From the NCBI GenBank assembly GCA_021827255.1, contig JAKAWO010000156.1, positions 1 through 7,154 on the forward strand: a stretch of 7,154 nucleotides of DNA. Direction: 5' to 3'. Origin of the DNA: Acidobacteriota bacterium (lineage in GTDB: Bacteria; Acidobacteriota; Terriglobia; UBA7540). The position numbers were made by a program, and so were the translations under genes. The notes below the pieces were generated by a model, which had not been told where the DNA came from, made no database searches, and was given only the letters and a program-made list of their open reading frames with translations. Below are positions 1 through 5,738 of this stretch, piece after piece. Numbering within the stretch: the stretch's first letter is position 1; the number at the start of each line of letters is the position of its first letter.

Positions 1-1135
1 CTGTCCAACTGCGGCCTTCGTAGTGATCCAGCCCCAGTTCCTCTTTCAACTCCCGGTAGTCCTGTTCGATCCGCCAGCGGGCCTTGGCGATGCGCGCGAG
101 GCGCCGCAACCCGAGCGGCTGCGAACAGAGTTGGGACAGCCAGTACTTGGTGGGTTGCTTCTCTTCCTGCGGCCATTCGATGAGCAGCCATTCGGCCACG
201 CGCTGGGGATGTTCCTGTGCCCGCCCGCCAGGCGCCGCCCAGACTTTCAGCCGGGCAAAACGCGAGCGCTGAGGACCCCGACTGCCGGCACGCCACGTAA
301 CTTTCTTCCAAGCCGAGGCCGGCAACTGTCGGGCCACCTGGTCCAAGCTCTGCGGCCGCTTCAACGCCTCCAGCGGAGGATAGCTTCGCGGTCGTCCGGC
401 CTTCTTCTTTTCCGGCGCGGCTACCGGAAGATTCGAGTCCTCGGTCCATACCACCGTGCTCGGTTCCACCTGCACAGCATACTGAAGGCCGCGCTCGCGC
501 AGCGCCTGCCGGAAACCAAAGTCGTTGCCGAAGAACGAATCGGCCACCACCGGCAACGACGGCAATTCCCACCTCAGAGCTTGATCGGTGGCTTCCAGCG
601 CCAGCTCCGTCTTGCTCCTATAGACTATCCCCGGCGGCAGCTTGACTTCCTCGCCTCGCTCCGCGTCCTCCAGCCACTCTTTCGGCAAGTAGAGTCCCCA
701 CCAGATCGGACAACTGGCTTCGGCGCTCGACCAGTGCAGACTGACCGCCACTTGGCAGTTGGCAATCTTGCCCAGCGCGCCGCAGTACTGTCGCGCCACG
801 CCGACCGAATGCTGCCCGGCCTTAGGGAACGAGGTCTCGTCGAGGACCCAGACTTCCGCCTCGCTGAGCAAATCCACGACTTTCTGCGCCAGGCGTCGCT
901 GAACCTCTTCGACCGCCCAGGGGCTCTGGCCCACGAACTGCCGCAGCGCTTGGACATCGGCTCCTTCGATGCGGCTGGCCATCGGCTCAATCGACTTGCG
1001 CTCGCCGTCCAGCAGCAACCCTTGCACATAGAGGCGCGCCCAGTGGCGCCGCTCGCTGCGCCCCATCGGAGAAAGCAGATCTTGCAGAAAAGCGCTCAAC
1101 CTTCGATCCAGTGCTTGCAATTCGCGTGGCGTCAT
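1..1135 (-). CDS. IS701-family DDE transposase (3' end cut by window edge)
   Basis: This gene encodes the enzyme that cuts and rejoins the ends of its own insertion sequence. Translating the minus strand from the ATG at 1135-1133 gives 378 codons with no stop, beginning MTPRELQALDRRLSAFLQDL and running off the left edge. The family's DDE core is visible. The first Asp lies in VLDETSFPKAGQHSVGVARQ (D99). The second lies in VVADSFFGND (D199). The glutamate region is RIEQDYRELKEELGLDHYEG (about residues 355-374), where E362, E365 or E366 could be the catalytic Glu. Family members have roughly 380-450 residues, so only a short C-terminal piece should be missing. The frame looks intact, so the element may still be active, although the end of the gene is unseen. 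No clear Shine-Dalgarno precedes the start. A long open frame on the opposite strand (23-1465) is its antisense shadow. Confidence 0.93.
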   Translation of the reverse strand, partial: MTPRELQALDRRLSAFLQDLLSPMGRSERRHWARLYVQGLLLDGERKSIEPMASRIEGADVQALRQFVGQSPWAVEEVQRRLAQKVVDLLSEAEVWVLDETSFPKAGQHSVGVARQYCGALGKIANCQVAVSLHWSSAEASCPIWWGLYLPKEWLEDAERGEEVKLPPGIVYRSKTELALEATDQALRWELPSLPVVADSFFGNDFGFRQALRERGLQYAVQVEPSTVVWTEDSNLPVAAPEKKKAGRPRSYPPLEALKRPQSLDQVARQLPASAWKKVTWRAGSRGPQRSRFARLKVWAAPGGRAQEHPQRVAEWLLIEWPQEEKQPTKYWLSQLCSQPLGLRRLARIAKARWRIEQDYRELKEELGLDHYEGRSWT

Positions 1136-1187
1136 GGCCCGAAGCATAACGCCCCAAGGGAAACGAGGCAAGACATACGTAACCTAG
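1..1187 (-). mobile_element. IS701-family insertion sequence, one end (partial)
   Basis: The transposase identifies the element, and its distal part lies beyond the left edge. The proximal end must be upstream of the transposase start at 1135. IS701-family elements are known to favour YTAR targets with a 4-bp duplication. A CTAG at 1184-1187 fits this and would leave about 48 nt of leader before the start codon, which is short. The boundary is therefore a guess: a second possibility is that the end lies farther out, beyond the inverted repeat arm at 1208-1216. No terminal inverted repeat can be confirmed, because the other end is not in the window. Confidence 0.55.
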
Positions 1188-1216
1188 TACTACGGGAACG
1201 CGCAACGCTTGGGGCG
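1150..1216. repeat. 9-bp perfect inverted repeat in the transposase leader
   Basis: CGCCCCAAG at 1150-1158 is exactly complementary to CTTGGGGCG at 1208-1216, with a 49-nt loop. The loop contains the 8-bp palindrome TAGTACTA (1185-1192). In a transcript of the transposase strand the second arm would sit 14 nt before the start codon, so pairing could mask the ribosome site. This would resemble the leader hairpins that silence read-through expression in some other IS families. The repeat is seen directly. The regulatory role is inference, and it fails if the IS boundary is at the CTAG at 1184-1187, which lies between the arms. Confidence 0.45.
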
Positions 1217-1621
1217 GACCGGGCGAAGCGCGGCGGGAAGGAGGGGCCAAGCCTGGATGGGCCGCGCGCCACGGCACCCTTTACACTCTCGCAACACAAA
1301 ATGGAGACGATTCAGGAGCCCGCTACGATCCCGCTCAGCTCAAGAAGGCGCAGGCTGGCCCTTGCAGCCCGGGGACGCAAAGTCACAAACCTCGCTCGGG
1401 CACCGCATCGCCGGACGTCGCGACACGAGATTTTTCTCAAGACGGTCCGCAAACGTCCGAAATGACTCATTGAAAGGTCTGCGGTCGCATGGTACGCTCT
1501 CCGCGCAACCCGTCAACGGCGGTGGCTCCTGAACGCCGGGCTCTGTTCCAGCCTTTTCCTGATCGGGGCCTATGGTGCGGGCGCGGCCAATCATCTCAAT
1601 GGCTAGACTTCAGGTCTTGCG
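1188..1621. other. gene-free stretch between the IS and the small ORF
   Basis: I find no gene here with a start codon, ribosome site and family resemblance. The plus-strand frame that stays open through to 1465 continues the antisense shadow of the transposase. The stretch holds three weak signals: a riboswitch-like half motif near 1371-1386, a TTGAAA/TACGCT promoter candidate at 1470-1498, and an open frame without a start codon at 1466-1606 that ends in a signal-peptide-like sequence. It may be eroded sequence next to the insertion. Confidence 0.5.
1470..1498 (+). promoter_or_regulatory. possible sigma-70-type promoter before the small ORF
   Basis: TTGAAA at 1470-1475 is followed, after a 17-bp spacer, by TACGCT at 1493-1498. 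The -35 matches 5 of 6 consensus bases and the -10 only 3 of 6, with the first T, the A and the final T kept. A transcript would start near 1505 and leave a leader of about 117 nt before the ATG at 1622. This is pattern-based only; such matches also arise by chance. Confidence 0.35.
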
Positions 1622-1879
1622 ATGACTCGCTTTGAGGACAGGACATTTGAAAATCAGCATGTCATTCTGGACGACGGCGTCTTTGTGAACTGCGTTTTCA
1701 AGAACTGCAGCCTCGAGTACTCCGGGGGAGACGTGTACGTTCAGAATTGTCAAGGGGAGGGCTGCCAACTGGTCTGGCGGGGTCCCGCGCAACGGACCGT
1801 TTTTCTGCTGCAAGGGTTGGGGCTGCTGGCGCCAGCCACTTCGCTTCCAACGACGGATTCCTCCTCTCGGGTCCAATAG
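1622..1879 (+). CDS. small pentapeptide/beta-helix-like hypothetical protein
   Basis: This encodes an 85-residue protein of unknown function. Residues 9-52 read like stacked short beta-strands: FENQHVILDDGVFVNCVFKN is followed by CSLEYSGGDVYVQNCQGEGC. Four cysteines (C24, C29, C43, C48) form two NC-x4-C pairs. The five-residue spacing and the F/C/N periodicity resemble pentapeptide-repeat or right-handed beta-helix proteins, in which small side chains stack inside the coil. A hydrophobic segment (residues 59-70) follows and then a polar tail. There is no signal peptide or enzyme motif. The ATG has only a weak CAGG at 1611-1614, 7 nt upstream. I recall similar short proteins of this style in bacterial genomes but cannot name a family. 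The composition argues that it is real rather than a chance frame. Confidence 0.65.
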   Translation: MTRFEDRTFENQHVILDDGVFVNCVFKNCSLEYSGGDVYVQNCQGEGCQLVWRGPAQRTVFLLQGLGLLAPATSLPTTDSSSRVQ

Positions 1880-1976
1880 GCGGAGGTCCCTGCGTTTTGG
1901 GCCGGCAGGCTCCCGACGCTTCTATCGTTACCACCCAATCCAATATGCAATCGGCGGATGGGTTCAATTCAATAAC

Positions 1977-2006
1977 TTGACCCAGGGTTTACCGGCGCAG
2001 TAGCAT
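1977..2006 (+). promoter_or_regulatory. possible promoter for the msbA-coaBC gene run
   Basis: TTGACC (1977-1982, 5 of 6 matches to TTGACA) is followed after 18 bp by TAGCAT (2001-2006, 4 of 6 matches to TATAAT). Transcription would begin near 2013. That is downstream of the ATG at 2005, so if this promoter is the true one, translation must begin at 2059. It is the best match found in the gap after the small ORF. The evidence is pattern only. Confidence 0.4.
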
Positions 2007-2058
2007 GGTAAGGGATGGGGCGGGAAGCCCGACCGGCGCCTATTCTCCCGGACAGCGA

Positions 2059-3870
2059 ATGACCCAGACGCGACGCCTTTTATCATTCCTTCGGCCGTAC
2101 ACCCCGCGGTTTGCCGCGGCGATCGTGCTGATGGCAGTGGTCGGAGCCTGCGAAGGCCTCACCGCGCTGCTGATTAAGCCCATTTTTGACAACGTGTTAA
2201 AGCCGGGGGCCGATTCCGCACGGATCGTCCTCTTCAGTTTTCCGAACTCCGGTTCGAAGATTTATCTGGACCAATTCTTTCCCCGCTATATCCACAACAC
2301 CTGGACGCTGGTCGCGCTGGCCATCATCCTTGTCACCTTGGTCAAAGGACTGTCGGAGTTTTTTGCCACCTACACGGTCAACTTTATTGGCCATTCGGCG
2401 GTGCGCGATTTGCGGGACCTGCTCTATTCGAGGATTGTCCTTCAATCCCTCACTTTTTTTAAGCGGCACCCGACGGGCCGCCTGATGTCCGCTGTCAGCA
2501 ATGACACCGACCGGATTCAGGACGCCCTTTCCCACGCCGCCGCGAACACCCTCAAGCAGAGTTTCACGCTGGCGGGGCTGCTGCTGGTTCTCTTCTATTA
2601 TGACTGGAGGCTGGCCCTGGCTTCGCTGACGTTGATCCCTTTCGTCGTTTTTTCTTCGCGGAATTTTGGCCGCACGATTCGGGCTTCCAGCCGAACCAGC
2701 CAGGACAAAATGGCTGACCTAAACCACATCGTGCAGGAGACGATCACCGGCATCCGCATTGTCAAAGCCTTCGTGATGGAACGGTCCGAGGTGGCGCGAT
2801 TCAAGGCCGCGACGCAGCGGCTCTTGAAGAGCAACTTGCGGTGGGTCCGCGCTCAGGCGGCCACCTCGCCTTTCATGGAGCTGCTGGGCGCGATCACGGT
2901 GTCCGCGATTCTTCTGTATGAGCGCAATGAAATTGCGCGACATCTGGAGACGACCGGGGCCTTTGTGGGGTTCCTCTATTGCCTCATTAAGATGTACGAG
3001 CCGATCAAGAGGCTGACCGGGGTCCACAACTCTTTCCAACAGGCGATCGGAGCCTCCGAGCAGGTTTTTTCTTTCCTCGAGGCTCAGCCGGAAATCAAGG
3101 ACCGCCCTCACGCCGTCGAGCTGCCGCGGTTCGAGCGGGAGGTGGCTTTTGAGGATGTCAGTTTCGGATACGATCGGGATTCCACCGTCCTGCGCGACGT
3201 CAACCTCCACTTGCGCAAGGGCGAGGTGGTCGCTCTGGTGGGGCCAAGCGGCGCCGGCAAGAGCACGCTGGCGAGTCTGATCCCGCGCTTTTACGACGTC
3301 ACCAGCGGCCGGATTCTTATAGACGGGCATGACATTCGGGATGTCACGGTGGCTTCGTTGCGGGGGCAGCTCGCCCTGGTCACTCAAGAAACCATTCTGT
3401 TCAACGACACGGTTTACAACAACATGTGTTACGGCAGCCGCTTTTCCGCCGAGGCTGAAGTCGTTCAGGCAGCCCAGGCGGCTTTGGCGCACGAGTTTAT
3501 CATGGCCATGCCGCAAGGCTACAAAACTGTTATTGGTGAAGGCGGCCAGCGGTTGTCCGGCGGGCAGCGGCAACGGCTCGCCATCGCGCGAGCGCTGCTC
3601 AAAAACGCGCCCATTTTGATTCTCGACGAAGCCACCTCAGAGCTTGATTCGGAGTCTGAGATGCTGGTTCAAAAGGCTCTGACGAACCTCATGATGGGGC
3701 GCACGGTGCTGGTCATCGCCCATCGGCTTTCCACGGTTCGGCGCGCCGACCGCATCATCGTGCTGGACCGAGGCCTGATTTCCGAGGTCGGCACGCATGA
3801 GGACCTGGTGAACGGCGGCGGAATCTACCAGCGCTTGCACGAGCTTCAGTTTGCGGATGCTGAGATCTGA
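2059..3870 (+). CDS. msbA: MsbA-type ABC exporter, fused membrane and ATPase domains
   Basis: This is an inner-membrane half-transporter that would work as a homodimer. MsbA relatives flip lipid A-core or other lipids across the inner membrane, though the substrate cannot be read from sequence. From the ATG at 2059 the protein has 603 residues. The transmembrane domain occupies about residues 10-320, with hydrophobic helices near 16-38, 82-104, 165-197 and 272-312. An extra loop of about 35 residues lies between the first two helices. The ATPase domain follows: Walker A GPSGAGKST (395-403), Q-loop Q443, signature LSGGQ (499-503), Walker B ILILDEATS with D523/E524, D-loop SELDS, and H-loop H555. 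All catalytic residues are present. An in-frame ATG at 2005 would add 18 Gly/Pro/Ser-rich residues unlike the family, whose members start just before the LLSFLRPY-type segment, so 2059 is preferred. Neither start has a good Shine-Dalgarno. Other multidrug or lipid exporters of the same class are possible. Confidence 0.88.
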   Translation: MTQTRRLLSFLRPYTPRFAAAIVLMAVVGACEGLTALLIKPIFDNVLKPGADSARIVLFSFPNSGSKIYLDQFFPRYIHNTWTLVALAIILVTLVKGLSEFFATYTVNFIGHSAVRDLRDLLYSRIVLQSLTFFKRHPTGRLMSAVSNDTDRIQDALSHAAANTLKQSFTLAGLLLVLFYYDWRLALASLTLIPFVVFSSRNFGRTIRASSRTSQDKMADLNHIVQETITGIRIVKAFVMERSEVARFKAATQRLLKSNLRWVRAQAATSPFMELLGAITVSAILLYERNEIARHLETTGAFVGFLYCLIKMYEPIKRLTGVHNSFQQAIGASEQVFSFLEAQPEIKDRPHAVELPRFEREVAFEDVSFGYDRDSTVLRDVNLHLRKGEVVALVGPSGAGKSTLASLIPRFYDVTSGRILIDGHDIRDVTVASLRGQLALVTQETILFNDTVYNNMCYGSRFSAEAEVVQAAQAALAHEFIMAMPQGYKTVIGEGGQRLSGGQRQRLAIARALLKNAPILILDEATSELDSESEMLVQKALTNLMMGRTVLVIAHRLSTVRRADRIIVLDRGLISEVGTHEDLVNGGGIYQRLHELQFADAEI

Positions 3871-3885
3871 ATTGAATCCCTGTCC

Positions 3886-3914
3886 GCCCGAGGAGCCGCG
3901 CGCGCCTTCGGGGC
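3886..3914 (+). other. GC-rich hairpin between the exporter and yicC
   Basis: GCCCGAGG (3886-3893) can pair with CCTTCGGGGC (3905-3914) as about 8 base pairs, including one G-U pair and one bulged G. No T-run follows, so this is not a classic intrinsic terminator. It could slow 3' decay of the exporter message or be fortuitous in GC-rich DNA. The gap is 75 nt, the longest between genes of the run before coaBC ends. Confidence 0.25.
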
Positions 3915-3945
3915 AACGCCGCGTCTGAGGATTCTTGAAATCAAA

Positions 3946-4842
3946 ATGATTCGCAGCATGACAGGATACAGCCGGACGCAGGTCGTCGAGGGTGAAACCG
4001 CTCTTGCCGTTGCCCTGAAGTCCACGAATCACCGCTTCCTGGACTCGCAGGTTCGGCTGCCGAGCGCCCTCGAGGCGCTGGAGCCGTCTCTGCGGCGGAT
4101 GATCAAAGAGCATGTGCTCCGCGGGCACGTGGAAGCCACGGTCAGTGTCGAACACGCCGCAGGGCCGGCGATTCAATTCAACCGGGCGCTGCTCCAAACT
4201 TACGTGACCGCTTGGCGGGAGCTGGCCCGTGCTCTGGAAATGAATTCGGAACCCCAGCTCGGCTCGTTCCTGGCGCTTCCGGGCGTCATTTCGGTTGAGA
4301 ACGGCCAGTGGTCAGAGGAGGAGCTTGCGCGCCTCCGTCCGTTGGCGGAAAAAGCCGCCGCCTGCGCGCTGGGGCAACTGAATGAGATGCGCGCCCGGGA
4401 AGGAGCGACGCTCGAGGCGGACCTGCGGCGCCGACTGGAGCGCGTCCGCGTTTTGACCGAAGAAATCAGCCGACTGTCAAATCGCGCTTCGCAAGTCATC
4501 CGGCAGAGGCTTGAGACACGGATGCAGGAGCTCGCCGTCACGGCGGGCCTCGACCCGGCGCGTTTGGCGCAGGAAGTTGCCTACCTTGCCTCCCGTTCAG
4601 ACATTTCTGAGGAACTAACGCGGCTGCGGAGCCATCTTGACCAGGCGCATCATCTTCTAGAAGAGGGGGCAGAGGTTGGCAAGAAGCTGGATTTTCTTCT
4701 CCAAGAGATGAACCGAGAAGCCAACACCCTGCTTTCGAAAACCGCCGACGTCCCGGAGATCGGGATCGAAATCTCGCGGTTTGGCATTGAAATGAAGAGC
4801 GAGATCGAAAAGCTGCGGGAGCAGGCGCAGAACATCGAGTGA
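3946..4842 (+). CDS. yicC: YicC/YloC-family endoribonuclease
   Basis: The protein has 298 residues, close to the usual size of about 290. The family has been shown to be an endoribonuclease involved in small-RNA and mRNA turnover in enterics and Bacillus; older annotations call it a stress-induced protein. The start gives the hallmark MIRSMTGYSR, which fixes the ATG at 3946. The N-terminal YicC domain includes LKSTNHRFLD (25-34) and LPGVISVE (111-118). A charged helical middle (about 122-200) contains REGATLEADL. The C-terminal domain carries RSDISEELTRLRSHL (217-231), GKKLDFLLQEMNREAN (245-260) and the terminal EIEKLREQAQNIE, all family signatures. There is no signal peptide. The ribosome site is weak. 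The stop codon overlaps the gmk start, which points to translational coupling. Confidence 0.95.
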   Translation: MIRSMTGYSRTQVVEGETALAVALKSTNHRFLDSQVRLPSALEALEPSLRRMIKEHVLRGHVEATVSVEHAAGPAIQFNRALLQTYVTAWRELARALEMNSEPQLGSFLALPGVISVENGQWSEEELARLRPLAEKAAACALGQLNEMRAREGATLEADLRRRLERVRVLTEEISRLSNRASQVIRQRLETRMQELAVTAGLDPARLAQEVAYLASRSDISEELTRLRSHLDQAHHLLEEGAEVGKKLDFLLQEMNREANTLLSKTADVPEIGIEISRFGIEMKSEIEKLREQAQNIE

Positions 4843-5483
4843 GCGTGGTTGGCGAGAAGAAAATCGGAAGCCCAAGCGGCAGCCTCATTGTTCTTTCGGC
4901 GCCGTCCGGCGCCGGCAAGACGACTCTGATTCACCGGCTTCGGGCCGCCATGCCGGAGCTGGCCTTTTCGGTGTCTTACACCACGCGGGCTCGCCGGCCG
5001 GGCGAGCGAAACGGACGGGAATACTTCTTTGTAAGCCCGGCGCGCTTCCGCAGCATGGTCCGGAGCGGAGCCTTCGCCGAATGGGCCAAGGTCCACGCGG
5101 ACCTTTACGGCACGCCTCGCCGGCAACTCCAGATGGCCCAACACGGCGGGCGGGACGTGGTGTTAGATATTGACGTGCAGGGCTATCGGCAGCTCAAACG
5201 GCGCTTTCCAGAAGCGGCAGGGATCTTCATCTTGCCGCCTTCGTTCCGCGAACTTGAGCGCCGTCTCAGGCTGCGGCGCCAAGACTCGCCGAATGCCATT
5301 GTCAGGCGCCTGGAGGATGCCCGCCAAGAGATCGCCGCCTGGAAGGAGTACGACTATCTGGTCGTCAACGATGATTTACGGTCCGCGTTACGCGCGCTGT
5401 GCGCCATCGTCACGGCCATCCGGCATCGCCCAGAGCCTCTTGGCCGCCGGGTAAAATATCTTTGGAAGAACTTTGGAGGGTAG
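4839..5483 (+). CDS. gmk: guanylate kinase
   Basis: This cytosolic enzyme phosphorylates GMP to GDP with ATP, a required step towards GTP, dGTP and guanosine signalling nucleotides. The protein has 214 residues, the normal bacterial length. The P-loop is APSGAGKTT (21-29). The GMP-binding segment is SVSYTTRARRPGE (44-56) with NGREYFFVS (58-66). Further family blocks are EWAKVHADLYGT (81-92), LDIDVQG (109-115), the lid around RRQDSPNAIVRRL (146-158), and YDYLVVNDDL near the C-terminus. The first P-loop position is Ala where Gly is usual, and the lid has Arg for the usual Gly before QDS; both are likely tolerated. The GTG start (4839) shares a GTGA with the yicC stop. A second GTG two codons later is an alternative start, and no strong ribosome site precedes either. 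Confidence 0.96.
   Translation: MSVVGEKKIGSPSGSLIVLSAPSGAGKTTLIHRLRAAMPELAFSVSYTTRARRPGERNGREYFFVSPARFRSMVRSGAFAEWAKVHADLYGTPRRQLQMAQHGGRDVVLDIDVQGYRQLKRRFPEAAGIFILPPSFRELERRLRLRRQDSPNAIVRRLEDARQEIAAWKEYDYLVVNDDLRSALRALCAIVTAIRHRPEPLGRRVKYLWKNFGG
5475..5480 (+). promoter_or_regulatory. Shine-Dalgarno for rpoZ inside the gmk 3' end
   Basis: GGAGGG sits in the last codons of gmk, just before its TAG. The GGAGG core lies 4 nt from the ATG at 5484, a slightly short spacing. It lies about 22 nt from the alternative ATG at 5502, which is too far. It therefore favours the first ATG and suggests reinitiation by ribosomes finishing gmk. Confidence 0.6.
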
Positions 5484-5708
5484 ATGGACTTACCACAGGG
5501 AATGGACAGCAAGTTTCGTTTAATCCTGCTCGTCGCCAAGCGGGCGCGGCAGTTGCAGTCCGGGGCAAGACCGCTTGTCCAATCGCCGTATAAGAAGGCG
5601 ACGAAAATCGCCTTGCAGGAGATTCAAGCGGGCGTCGTCCCCTTTGAAGTCGAGGATCAGCCCCCGGAAAACGAGGAGAAGACTCATAAAGGGAAAGCCT
5701 CAAAGTAG
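5484..5708 (+). CDS. rpoZ: DNA-directed RNA polymerase subunit omega
   Basis: Omega is the small RNA polymerase subunit that binds the beta-prime C-terminus and helps assembly; in proteobacteria it also forms part of a ppGpp site. The 74-residue protein carries the family core SKFRLILLVAKRARQLQSGA (residues 9-28), followed by KKATKIALQEIQAGVVPFEV. It ends in an acidic then basic tail (EDQPPENEEKTHKGKASK). This form resembles the short omegas of Acidobacteriota and Firmicutes. The ATG begins immediately after the gmk stop with no gap. An in-frame ATG at 5502 would still keep the core, but its spacing to the ribosome site is poor. The gmk-rpoZ pairing is widely conserved and supports the call. 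Confidence 0.93.
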   Translation: MDLPQGMDSKFRLILLVAKRARQLQSGARPLVQSPYKKATKIALQEIQAGVVPFEVEDQPPENEEKTHKGKASK

Positions 5709-5721
5709 GCGCGCGGGCTAA

Positions 5722-5727
5722 AAGGAG
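5722..5727 (+). promoter_or_regulatory. Shine-Dalgarno for coaBC
   Basis: AAGGAG lies 11 nt before the ATG at 5739. The motif is the clearest ribosome site in the window, although the spacing is a little long. It occupies most of the 30-nt gap after rpoZ and suggests coaBC is initiated independently rather than by coupling. Confidence 0.6.
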
Positions 5728-5738
5728 CGTGATCAAAG

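Noticed and set aside
23..1465. 480-codon open frame on the plus strand
   Set aside because: It is antisense to the transposase, whose family motifs are clear. The translation is Arg/Pro/Leu-rich with no recognisable domain, as expected for a shadow frame in GC-rich DNA.
1747..1980. Other open frames overlapping the small ORF on both strands
   Set aside because: They lack the strand periodicity and patterned cysteines seen in the 1622-1879 frame and have no ribosome sites.
2719..3573. 284-codon minus-strand open frame inside the exporter gene
   Set aside because: It lies opposite a gene with every ABC ATPase motif; low-complexity composition and no domain.
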